A DNA stretch of 64,000 nt from positions 1-64,000 of the forward strand of contig JAHBTS010000003.1 of NCBI GenBank assembly GCA_019638515.1. The letters run 5' to 3'. The notes under the pieces were generated by a model, which saw only the letters and a program-made list of their open reading frames with translations, made no database searches and had not been told where the DNA came from. Source of the DNA: Chitinophagales bacterium (GTDB taxonomy: Bacteria > Bacteroidota > Bacteroidia > Chitinophagales > LD1). A program made the position numbers and the translations under genes. Positions 46,850 through 55,365 of the stretch are shown here, piece after piece (within the stretch, counting starts at the first letter, position 1; every line of letters starts with the position of its first letter).

Positions 46850-47790
46850 CCCAACTGTTTTGTAGTATTGGTTTCGTCCACAATGTATATAGGACGCTGC
46901 TTCACATTGTTGCCAATCCGTATTAAATACTCACCAATAATACCAAGGCAAATTAACTGAATACCTCCCATAAACAAGATGGTCATCATTAAAGAAGCCC
47001 AGCCCTGAGGTGTTCCATTGTTTAAAATAAATTTAGAAACAAGGGTATATACCATCAGTAAAAGTGAAAACAACGTAGTACCAAAACCCAAGTATGTAGC
47101 CAGCTTTAGAGGGAAATCCGAAAAAGAAGTAATGCCGTCTAAAGCCAACTTAAGCAGCTTAGAAAATGAATAAGCCGGAGTACCGGAATGCCTTTCGGGG
47201 CGATCGTATGGAAATGGGAACTGCCTGAACCCAACCCATGCAATTTGTCCGCGCAAGAATTTTTCGCGTTCAGGCATAGCAGCAATTTGCTCTGCAACTT
47301 TACGCTTCATAATCCTAAAATCTCCGGTATCTAATGGAATCTTTGTATTAGAAATTTTATCTAGCAAGCGGTAAAATGTGCTATATGCAATCTTCTTAAA
47401 TACACTCACTCCTTGCCTATTTCTACGAACGGCATACACCACATCGTATCCTTGCTGCAAGCGGCTAAACATCTCTAACAACAACTCCGGAGGGTCTTGC
47501 AAGTCGGCATCAATAAAAGCAATATGCGCTCCTAAGGTGTGCTCCATGCCGGCAAAAAATGCCGGTTGATGTCCAAAATTTCTACTAAACGAAACATACT
47601 TAAAGCGGCTATCTTTCGCTGCAAATTCCCGCATTAACTTCAATGAGTTGTCGCTGCTTCCATCGTTTACCATTACCACTTCGAAAGCAATATCTGTTTG
47701 CGAAAACATTTGGCTTAATCGCTCAAAAAGGTATGGCAAATTGCTCTCTTCGTTGTAAACGGGAACTACAATAGAAATATCCGGCTTCAT
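46846..47790 (-). CDS. GtrB/DPM-like polyprenyl-phosphate glycosyltransferase (GT2)
   Basis: 314 residues. GT-A family 2 domain with DISIVVPVYNEESNLPYLFERL, VMVNDGSSDNSL, and the FIDADLQDPPELLLEM metal motif. TGDFRIMKRKVAEQI and LRGQIAWVGFRQ complete the dolichol-phosphate-mannose-synthase type core. Two C-terminal membrane helices (about 232-255 and 268-292) are typical of GtrB. It makes a polyprenyl-phosphate-linked hexose for use by membrane transferases. Confidence 0.92.
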   Translation of the reverse strand: MKPDISIVVPVYNEESNLPYLFERLSQMFSQTDIAFEVVMVNDGSSDNSLKLMREFAAKDSRFKYVSFSRNFGHQPAFFAGMEHTLGAHIAFIDADLQDPPELLLEMFSRLQQGYDVVYAVRRNRQGVSVFKKIAYSTFYRLLDKISNTKIPLDTGDFRIMKRKVAEQIAAMPEREKFLRGQIAWVGFRQFPFPYDRPERHSGTPAYSFSKLLKLALDGITSFSDFPLKLATYLGFGTTLFSLLLMVYTLVSKFILNNGTPQGWASLMMTILFMGGIQLICLGIIGEYLIRIGNNVKQRPIYIVDETNTTKQLG

Positions 47791-47848
47791 AAAAATAGAT
47801 AGAGTAAAAGAAATTTATTTAAACTGCAATACAAGTTTTCATAGGTGC

Positions 47849-48319
47849 TCAATATGGTTGCTTACCCTCTAATTGCACCCATTCTTCAAACACTTTGTGC
47901 GCTTCGGCCATATTTATTTTTTCTGCTAAAACAGTTCGCTCATCGGGCTGCTTTTCAAATTCTTGATAAATAAAAGCATCGCTAAATCCAATTGCGGCAG
48001 CATCGCTTTTGGTGTTGGCATAATATACTTTGCCAATACGCGCCCAGTAGATAGCACTCAGGCACATAGGGCAAGGTTCGCAACTGCAATATATTTCGCA
48101 ATCTTCGAGCGAAAAAGTATTTAAAGTTTTGCAAGCATTGCGAATTGCAACCACTTCTGCATGAGCAGTAGGGTCGTTGGTAGAAGTTACTTCATTATAG
48201 CCTTCGCCCACAATTTTTCCATATTTCACAATTACAGCGCCAAAAGGACCACCCTTTTTATGTAGCATTCCATGCCTGCTTAAATCCACAGCCAGCTTCA
48301 TCATTCCTTCCTTTTCCAT
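47849..48319 (-). CDS. Nucleoside/guanine deaminase of the CDA fold
   Basis: 156 residues, the same length as Bacillus GuaD. Zinc site HAE (PTAHAEVVAIRNAC) and PCPMC (CSCEPCPMCLSAIYWARI), with the proton-shuttling Glu in HAE. The tail DAAAIGFSDAFIYQEFEKQPDERTV resembles guanine deaminases rather than tRNA adenosine deaminases (TadA), but guanine as substrate is inferred. Confidence 0.85.
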   Translation of the reverse strand: MEKEGMMKLAVDLSRHGMLHKKGGPFGAVIVKYGKIVGEGYNEVTSTNDPTAHAEVVAIRNACKTLNTFSLEDCEIYCSCEPCPMCLSAIYWARIGKVYYANTKSDAAAIGFSDAFIYQEFEKQPDERTVLAEKINMAEAHKVFEEWVQLEGKQPY

Positions 48320-48440
48320 TCTTCGTACCTTTGTATTGATTCACTACAAAAGTCCAATAATCGCAGATTTATTCTTAAAAAAGATTCGATTTTTTTTGCC
48401 GCCAATTTTTGCAGCATAAGTTTGTGGGCAAAACACGCAC

Positions 48441-49409
48441 ATGCCTGAACTTCGTTGGAATCCGCTCACCAATACTTGGACAATGGTTGCCACCAACCGA
48501 CAAAACCGCCCGCACCTGCCAAAAGACTACAATCCTTTTGCTCCCGGACAAGGCAAGTTGCCCGCTGCTTACAATGTGCTGGCATACGACAACGATTTTC
48601 CCGTGCTAAGTACATTACCTCATAAAGTTTCAATAGAAAAAGATGCCTTCTTTTTACACAAAGAAGCCTATGGAAAATGTGAAGTACTTCTCTATACCGA
48701 CAACCCAGAAAAAGAACTGTACCACCTAAGCGATGAGCATGTTCTTAAACTTATTGAGCTTTGGACGGAGCGATTTAAAACGCTCAGCTCCGATAAAAAA
48801 ATCAAATACATTTTTGAATTTGAAAACAGGGGCGAAGAAGTGGGTGTAACCATTCAGCATCCACATGGGCAGCTATATGCTTACAGTTGGCTTCCAAAAA
48901 AAATTGAAGATGAACTCATTAACTGTAAAAAATATTTTAAGCAAAAAGGCACTAATCTTTTTGCCGACATGAATGCTGCAGAAAAGAAATATAAAAAGAG
49001 AGTTGTTGCAGAAAACAAATCGTTTTTATGCTACATCCCTTACTTTACCGATTACCCGTTTGGCGTGTTTATTGTAAGTAAGAACTTAAAGCAAAACTTT
49101 ACTGAATTTACACTTACCGAAAAGAAAGACCTTGCCATACTTTTAAAGCAATTGGTTGCCGCTTTCGATAAAGTGTACGACAAAAAATTTCCGTACATGA
49201 TGTGCATTCACCAAAGCCCTGTAAACACACCTAAGTTTAAAGATTGCAGCAACTATTATGCTTTCCACATAGAGTTTTATCCACCCCTGCGAGCAAAAGA
49301 TAAAATTAAATGGTATGCCGGCAGCGAAATGGGAGCAGGTGCAGCCGCCAATCCCTTAGATGTAGATGATTGTGCTGCCTTGTTGCGCAGCAAATTGAGT
49401 AGCTTATAG
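48441..49409 (+). CDS. galT: Galactose-1-phosphate uridylyltransferase
   Basis: 322 residues. Leloir pathway: swaps UMP between UDP-glucose and galactose-1-phosphate. N-terminus PELRWNPLTNTWTMVATNRQNRP, the active-site HPHGQ with histidines at 140 and 142 (IQHPHGQLYAYSW), and a second HIT half with MMCIHQSP and AFHIEFYPPLR. No galK or galE is adjacent. A TACCTTTG box at 48326-48333 could drive it. Confidence 0.92.
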   Translation: MPELRWNPLTNTWTMVATNRQNRPHLPKDYNPFAPGQGKLPAAYNVLAYDNDFPVLSTLPHKVSIEKDAFFLHKEAYGKCEVLLYTDNPEKELYHLSDEHVLKLIELWTERFKTLSSDKKIKYIFEFENRGEEVGVTIQHPHGQLYAYSWLPKKIEDELINCKKYFKQKGTNLFADMNAAEKKYKKRVVAENKSFLCYIPYFTDYPFGVFIVSKNLKQNFTEFTLTEKKDLAILLKQLVAAFDKVYDKKFPYMMCIHQSPVNTPKFKDCSNYYAFHIEFYPPLRAKDKIKWYAGSEMGAGAAANPLDVDDCAALLRSKLSSL

Positions 49410-49425
49410 TTACTTACAATTTCTA

Positions 49426-50640
49426 TTACAGTAGAGCTTTTACGCCTGGCAATTCTTTACCTTCAAAATACTCCAGCAGGGCACCGCCTCCGGTAGAAAC
49501 ATAACTTACTTTATCGGCTAAACCGAACTGGTTTACGGCAGCAACACTATCGCCTCCGCCAACTAAACTAAATGCACCTTTAGCCGTGGCGGCAGCAACT
49601 GCCTGGGCAATAGCAACTGTTCCTTTTTGGAAAGCCTCCATTTCAAAAACCCCCATTGGGCCATTCCACAAAATAGTTTTTGAATTCAATATCACTTCGC
49701 TAAATGCAGCAACTGCCTTTTCGCTAATATCTAAACCCATCCAACCATTGCTAATGGCATTGCTGTTTTCGGTATTGGTTTGTGCATCGGCAGCAAACTT
49801 ATCGGCAACTATAGAATCTATGGGCAATAAAATTTTCACCCCTTTTGCAGCAGCCATATCCAATAATTTTTGGGCGTGCTCCAATCTATCTTCTTCGCAC
49901 AGCGAACTGCCTATATTACCTCCCAATGCTTTAAAGAAAGTATAAGCCATACCACCACCAATTAGAATATTATCGGCAATGTTTAAGAGGTTCTCTATTA
50001 TCAATATTTTGTCGCTCACCTTAGCACCTCCAAGAATAGCGGTGAAAGGCTTCTCGGCATTCTTCACTACGCGCTCTGCATTGGCAACCTCGCTTGCCAT
50101 AAGGTAGCCAAACACCTTGTTTTCTCTACTAAAATAATTAGCTACAATAGTGGTAGAAGCATGAGCACGGTGCGCACTTCCAAAGGCATCGTTTACATAT
50201 ACATCGCCATGCTTGGCAAGTTTTTCTGCAAATGCAACATCTCCCTTTTCTTCTTCCTTGTAAAAGCGCAAGTTTTCTAACAACAACACTTCACCAGCTT
50301 GTAGCGATGCCGATTGTGCAAATGCAGCTTCGCTTGCGCAATCTTCTGCAAACTTCACCTCTTGGTTTAATAATTCCGCCAATGTTCCTAAAGCGTGTTT
50401 CAGCGAATGCTTATAATAATCTACCGTACCATCTTCTTTCAACTTTTTTAATGGCCTGCCTAAGTGGCTCATAAGCACTACAGAACCGCCATCGGCAAGC
50501 ACTTTTTTTATAGTTGGCAAAGCAGCTTTTATGCGTGTGGCATCGGTTACGGCAAAAGTTTTTTTATCGAGTGGCACATTAAAATCTACTCTTATTAAAG
50601 CGCGTTTGCCATTAAAGTTTATACTGTCTATAGTAAGCAT
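49426..50640 (-). CDS. pgk: Phosphoglycerate kinase
   Basis: 404 residues from the ATG at 50640, which matches family N-termini (MLTIDSINFNGKRALIRVDFNVPLD). An upstream in-frame start would add 32 unrelated residues. Motifs: LMSHLGRP, LLENLRFYKEEEKGD, AFGSAHRAHAST, AILGGAKVSDKI, NGPMGVFE and LVGGGDSVAAV. Glycolytic ATP-forming step. Confidence 0.97.
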   Translation of the reverse strand: MLTIDSINFNGKRALIRVDFNVPLDKKTFAVTDATRIKAALPTIKKVLADGGSVVLMSHLGRPLKKLKEDGTVDYYKHSLKHALGTLAELLNQEVKFAEDCASEAAFAQSASLQAGEVLLLENLRFYKEEEKGDVAFAEKLAKHGDVYVNDAFGSAHRAHASTTIVANYFSRENKVFGYLMASEVANAERVVKNAEKPFTAILGGAKVSDKILIIENLLNIADNILIGGGMAYTFFKALGGNIGSSLCEEDRLEHAQKLLDMAAAKGVKILLPIDSIVADKFAADAQTNTENSNAISNGWMGLDISEKAVAAFSEVILNSKTILWNGPMGVFEMEAFQKGTVAIAQAVAAATAKGAFSLVGGGDSVAAVNQFGLADKVSYVSTGGGALLEYFEGKELPGVKALL

Positions 50641-50658
50641 TCTGTAAAATTTTGGCGG

Positions 50659-50666
50659 CAAAAATA
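50659..50666 (-). promoter_or_regulatory. -7 box of pgk
   Basis: On the minus strand this reads TATTTTTG, 18 bp before the pgk start. Confidence 0.45.
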
Positions 50667-50725
50667 TCTTTCTTAATGAAATAGGAAACGATAGAATTAT
50701 TTCCCAAAAAAGGAGTTGGCAACAG

Positions 50726-51868
50726 TTAAAAACCAAATTCGCTAATCACAGGCGCTAATCGTTCTCTCACTTCAACTTCTGTATAGCCATACTGCGCCAA
50801 AGAATAACTGTGTGCCGATTTATAGGATCGCCTTTTATTAGTTTCTGTATGCAATTTCGCCCGTAATTCATCTGAGAAAGTCCAGCCAAAATGGCTATAG
50901 ATTTTCTCTACCTCTTCAACAGGATGTGCAAGCAAATCGCTGTATCTAAGCGCTACTATTCTCTTCGAAGCAAACTGCTGGCGCACCTGTGTGTAATGCA
51001 TATAAAACTCCATACTCAACTCACACCATTCGCGGTATGTGGCATCGGTTTGCTTTAACCTCGGAGAGTGAAGCGGATACATTACCGAAAACATGCTGGC
51101 AGTAGAAGGTACGGCATCTATCGGATTGCGGGCAATAAAAATAAGCCGCGCATCGGGAAAACGCTCCAGCAAACTTTGTATTCTGCCACTGCTATTTACA
51201 TTCTTTGCCAAGTATATTTTGTTGGAACCCGTGGCATACATAAAGCGCTTCAAACTGCTTTCATAAAAGTCCATAGCCTTTTTGCGCACAGCCACCTGCT
51301 CTTTATCCAAACAATGCGTGTTTTTTATTCTATGAAGAAAGGGAAACAACACAAAAATACCACTGCTCTGCATCATTTGTGCAAACAATGCTTCATCCTC
51401 TTCTGCCTGCCTGAAACCCATATTATGCACTCCATCCCAACCTTTAAACAAACGCCTTTCTACCACATGCAGCAACTTTTTAACTGGATTCCCAATTGCT
51501 GTATCTATGCTGCTAATTGTATTATATAATCGTATAAACGATACCGAACAAAACAATGTGTGAGCGAATTTCATATATGCAAAACGGTTGCCATCAGAGG
51601 CTATCAACCGATGTAAAAGCGTGGTTCCGCTGCGAGGATTTGCAATGATAAAAACAGGCTCCTTAATGGTAACCTTCCTATAGTTGCCATAAAAAACCTC
51701 ATCTATTGCCCTAAAGAATAGATGCAGTAATAAATTAATAAGCCAAAGCACCAAAAAGAAAATGGTAAGCAGCCAAAGCCTGATATTTACCGATTGCAAC
51801 GTAAGCCAAAGGCAATGCAGCAATACACTGCTGCGTATAAAATAAAAATGGGCCGAACCTACTACCAC
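50726..51868 (-). CDS. Membrane-anchored sulfotransferase-family protein
   Basis: 380 residues. Start GTG at 51868: no in-frame ATG lies upstream before a stop, and the first internal one falls inside the catalytic domain. A hydrophobic N-terminus (about 30-53) should span the membrane. The PAPS sites are visible: 5'-phosphosulfate loop IIANPRSGTTLLHRL at 74-88, and the 3'-phosphate strand LIFIARNPIDAVPSTASMF. RYSDLLAHPVEEVEKIYSHFGW is a standard C-terminal segment. It transfers sulfate to a carbohydrate or lipid; acceptor unknown. Divergent from the AAA+ gene. Confidence 0.85.
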   Translation of the reverse strand: MVVGSAHFYFIRSSVLLHCLWLTLQSVNIRLWLLTIFFLVLWLINLLLHLFFRAIDEVFYGNYRKVTIKEPVFIIANPRSGTTLLHRLIASDGNRFAYMKFAHTLFCSVSFIRLYNTISSIDTAIGNPVKKLLHVVERRLFKGWDGVHNMGFRQAEEDEALFAQMMQSSGIFVLFPFLHRIKNTHCLDKEQVAVRKKAMDFYESSLKRFMYATGSNKIYLAKNVNSSGRIQSLLERFPDARLIFIARNPIDAVPSTASMFSVMYPLHSPRLKQTDATYREWCELSMEFYMHYTQVRQQFASKRIVALRYSDLLAHPVEEVEKIYSHFGWTFSDELRAKLHTETNKRRSYKSAHSYSLAQYGYTEVEVRERLAPVISEFGF

Positions 51869-51997
51869 TTGTTTTGCTTTATAGACGCGAATAAAGACTA
51901 ATACAGCTTTTATACTTGCTATAAATTGTGAAAGTTTCTACGCTACCGTACTTGACATTCCATAGCACAAGTGTTATTTTCACCATTACTGCACAAG

Positions 51998-54580
51998 ATG
52001 AAAAACTACAAATTCAAATCCCTAAAAGTTTTCGCCTCCGATGAATGGTTAGCAAACCGCACACGCGAATACCGTACCGTTTTCGACCGTATGGAAACCT
52101 CTTACATAAGTGGCGAACTTTCCTTTTACAATAAACTATTTGATGAGCGCGAATGGGAATGCGTTGTTACCATGAAAGCATTCTTGCACCTTGCCGGAGA
52201 AAAGAAAGAACTCTGCAACCAAGAAGAAAAAAAGAGGGTACGCATAGATGAAAATATAGTAAGCATCCATAAAGGTTGGGGCAATACCAACTACGGCCTT
52301 TTTTGGACACATGGGGAATACAGCTGGGAAGCATACATAGATGGCGAACTCATTGGTTCACGCAAGTTTTATATAGAAGATGCCGGAAAAGTTACCACTA
52401 TTGGCAACCCATTTTTTCAATTAGAATCTATTCGGTTCTACACAGGCGATTACAATGCCGTAAACGAAACCGAAAAACGCTACCTAAAAAAAATTAGTCG
52501 CAACGGCACCAGATACCTTTACACAGAGCTAAAAATTAAAAACAAACTAAATACCGATTGGAACTGCGAAGTATTCTTCAATTGGTACAATGCCTCCGGT
52601 ATGCTAAAAGCGCACATTGAGCGCCACCGCAAAATAGAAGCAGGCAAGGAAGGCGAAATATTTACCTTCAACGAAGGCTGGGGAAATGATGTTCCCGGAA
52701 CTTGGAAAGACGCACAATACCGCATAGAAATAATATTTATGGATACGGTAATTGCCGTAGTACCTCTCGAAACCGGATACGAAGATGAAGAAGGCGATAT
52801 CCTCATCAACAGCCTGCCACAAGCCTATATTTCTCCCGCATCTTCCGAGCCTTTAGAGCCATCTACCTCGCTCGAAAGCCAAATAGGAAAATTAGATGAA
52901 CTCGTAGGCCTAGATGAACTAAAAGAAGAAATTAAGAACCACGTTAAATACCTCAACTTCCTAAACTTAAGGCAAGAAAAAGGATTCAGCGAGGTAGAAA
53001 ACATTTCGCTTCACAGCGTATTTACAGGCAATCCGGGTACCGGAAAAACTACCGTAGTAAAAATGCTTGGGCAAATTTACCGCAGCATGGGATTGCTCAG
53101 CAAAGGCCATGTAAAAGAAGTGGGTAGAAGCCAACTAATTGGCGAATACATTGGGCAAACAGCTCCCAAAGTAAAAGCAGTAATAGAAGAAGCCAAAGGC
53201 GGCATTCTATTTATAGACGAGGCTTATTCGCTTGCCCGCGAAGCCGATGATGCCAAAGATTTTGGCAGAGAAGCCATAGAAGTATTGGTAAAAGAAATGA
53301 GCGATGGCAACCAAGATATTGCCATTATGGTTGCAGGTTATCCGCGCGAAATGGAAAACTTCCTAGACTCCAATCCGGGTTTAAAATCGCGCTTCAATTA
53401 CTTCTTTCATTTCGATGATTACATTCCCGAAGAACTATTGCAAATAGCCTTGCTTGCAGCGCAGCAGCGTTCTGTTTCTATTACCGAAGATTCACAAAAA
53501 TTCTTATTCGATGCACTTACCGAAGCATTCCGCAACCGCGATAAAACCTTTGGCAATGCACGTTTTGCACATGCTGTAATAGAAGAGGCAAAAATGAATT
53601 TAGGCCTACGCTTAATGCAACGCAGCGATGTACGCGAACTTTCGCAAGAGCAACTTTCGCTCATAGAAATTGCCGACATCAAAAAAGTATTCGATACCAA
53701 ACGCAAGAAAAAAGCCAACATTAAAGTAAACGAAAAACTCTTGCGCGATGCCATGAAAGAACTAAACGAACTCATAGGCATTAAAAACATTAAAGAAGAA
53801 ATAAACGAACTCGTAAAACTTGTGCGCTTCTACGAAGAAGAAGGCAAAGATGTACTAAACAGATTTTCGCTACACAGCGTATTTATTGGCAACCCCGGCA
53901 CCGGAAAAACTACCGTAGCCAGAATAGTAGCAAAAATTTACAAAGCACTCGGCCTGCTCGAAAGAGGCCACACCGTAGAAGTAGATAGACAAGGCTTAGT
54001 AGCCGGCTACTTAGGGCAAACAGCCTTAAAAACCGATGAAATAATTAAAGAAGCCAAAGGAGGCGTACTGTTTATTGATGAAGCCTATTCTCTTGGAGAA
54101 GCGAATGATTACGGACGCGAAGCCATAGAAACGCTACTCAAACGCATGGAAGACATGCGCGGAGAATTTGCCGTAATTGTTGCCGGATACACAGAACCAA
54201 TGGAGCGCTTTATTCACTCCAATCCCGGACTTAAATCCCGCTTCGACAAAACTTACACCTTCAACGATTACGAAGTAAACGAACTGTTTGAAATAGCACT
54301 TTCCTTATTCAAAAAAGAAAACTTACAACTTCAAGAAAGTTCGCAAACTTATTTAAAACAATACCTCAGCAGTTTATTCCACAACCGCGAAAAACATTTT
54401 GGAAATGCCCGCGAAGTACGCAAACTCGTAGAGCGAGCCATCCAAAACCAACACCTGCGTTTAGCAGCACTCTCTAAAGAATATCGCACCAAAGAAGCAC
54501 TTACCACACTCACCGAAAACGACCTCAAGGAACTAAATGAAGTAGCAACCAAAAAACGTGGTTTAGGCTTTAGGTATTAA
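51998..54580 (+). CDS. Double AAA+ ATPase (CbbX/SpoVK-like) with duplicated N-terminal module
   Basis: 860 residues from the ATG at 51998 (an in-frame GTG 27 nt earlier is less likely). Residues 1-290 are beta-rich and contain two related modules at about 42-127 and 172-258, each with a GWGN motif (93-96 and 227-230) and an aromatic strand after it; I recognise no family. Two CbbX/SpoVK-type AAA+ domains follow. The first has Walker A GNPGTGKT at 344-351, Walker B GGILFIDEAYSL, and sensor region NPGLKSRFN. The second has Walker A at 631-638, GGVLFIDEAYSL, and NPGLKSRFD. Both look catalytically complete and probably form a ring that remodels a protein. CbbX is a rubisco activase, but no rubisco is present here, so the client is unknown. 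Monocistronic by spacing. Confidence 0.88.
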   Translation: MKNYKFKSLKVFASDEWLANRTREYRTVFDRMETSYISGELSFYNKLFDEREWECVVTMKAFLHLAGEKKELCNQEEKKRVRIDENIVSIHKGWGNTNYGLFWTHGEYSWEAYIDGELIGSRKFYIEDAGKVTTIGNPFFQLESIRFYTGDYNAVNETEKRYLKKISRNGTRYLYTELKIKNKLNTDWNCEVFFNWYNASGMLKAHIERHRKIEAGKEGEIFTFNEGWGNDVPGTWKDAQYRIEIIFMDTVIAVVPLETGYEDEEGDILINSLPQAYISPASSEPLEPSTSLESQIGKLDELVGLDELKEEIKNHVKYLNFLNLRQEKGFSEVENISLHSVFTGNPGTGKTTVVKMLGQIYRSMGLLSKGHVKEVGRSQLIGEYIGQTAPKVKAVIEEAKGGILFIDEAYSLAREADDAKDFGREAIEVLVKEMSDGNQDIAIMVAGYPREMENFLDSNPGLKSRFNYFFHFDDYIPEELLQIALLAAQQRSVSITEDSQKFLFDALTEAFRNRDKTFGNARFAHAVIEEAKMNLGLRLMQRSDVRELSQEQLSLIEIADIKKVFDTKRKKKANIKVNEKLLRDAMKELNELIGIKNIKEEINELVKLVRFYEEEGKDVLNRFSLHSVFIGNPGTGKTTVARIVAKIYKALGLLERGHTVEVDRQGLVAGYLGQTALKTDEIIKEAKGGVLFIDEAYSLGEANDYGREAIETLLKRMEDMRGEFAVIVAGYTEPMERFIHSNPGLKSRFDKTYTFNDYEVNELFEIALSLFKKENLQLQESSQTYLKQYLSSLFHNREKHFGNAREVRKLVERAIQNQHLRLAALSKEYRTKEALTTLTENDLKELNEVATKKRGLGFRY

Positions 54581-54723
54581 AGTAGCATTTTCAAACCATT
54601 ACCTTTATGTGTTAAATGTGCCAATACGGAAAAACATCTAGTAAAGTAAGTAGCTTATTGCCAGTGTTAAAAGAAGTTGGCACTTAATCAGTGTAATGAA
54701 AGAGCGTTTATATTCGTTTACCA

Positions 54724-55359
54724 ATGCACAAACAATTGCTTCTCATCTTATGGTTGGCGTTAAGTTTTTCTGCCTTCAGCCAAAATGCGACAGAAGAAAA
54801 ACTTATTCAATTCAGCGGTTTGGTAATGACCTCCGATAGCCTGCAAGCCGTACCTTTTACTACCGTTACCATAAAAAACAGAATGCGCGGTGTGAGCGCC
54901 AATGCAGAAGGCTTTTTCTCGTTTGCCGCCCACTTAGGCGATACTATCTTTTTTACCAGTGTGGGCTATAAACCTGCCGTGTATATTATTCCAACAAATT
55001 TGGATGTAGATAAATATTCGGTAATTCAGTTAATGACCAAAACAGAATACTACTTACGCCCAACCATTATTTACCCTTGGGGAAGCCGCGAAGCATTCCG
55101 GCAAGCATTCTTAGACCTTAGAGCACCAAGTGATTTAGAAGAGTTGGCACGCCAAAATACAGAGCGCGAAAAATTAGCCACCGCTGCAAAAGAACTGGAA
55201 ATAAACGGCAACGAAGCCGCTAGAAGACAACTACAAACAAGGGCCGTAAACTATTCTTATATGGGGCAATTGCCACCGCAGAATATATTCAACCCATTGG
55301 CATGGGCAGAATTTATTAAAGCATGGAAACGTGGCGATTTTAAAAAGAAAGATAAGTAA
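54724..55359 (+). CDS. Secreted protein with carboxypeptidase-regulatory-like domain
   Basis: 211 residues. Signal peptide ending FSAFSQ at about 20. A CarboxypepD_reg-like beta-sandwich (about 28-105) is read from FSGLVMTSDSLQAVPFTTVTIKN, GVSANAEGFFSFAAHLGDTIFFTSVGYK. A charged helical tail follows and ends with lysines. The domain usually sits at the front of TonB-dependent receptors or proteases; here it stands alone, as seen in many Bacteroidota. Role unknown. It is 6 nt from mnmE. Confidence 0.85.
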   Translation: MHKQLLLILWLALSFSAFSQNATEEKLIQFSGLVMTSDSLQAVPFTTVTIKNRMRGVSANAEGFFSFAAHLGDTIFFTSVGYKPAVYIIPTNLDVDKYSVIQLMTKTEYYLRPTIIYPWGSREAFRQAFLDLRAPSDLEELARQNTEREKLATAAKELEINGNEAARRQLQTRAVNYSYMGQLPPQNIFNPLAWAEFIKAWKRGDFKKKDK

Positions 55360-55365
55360 GCTCGC

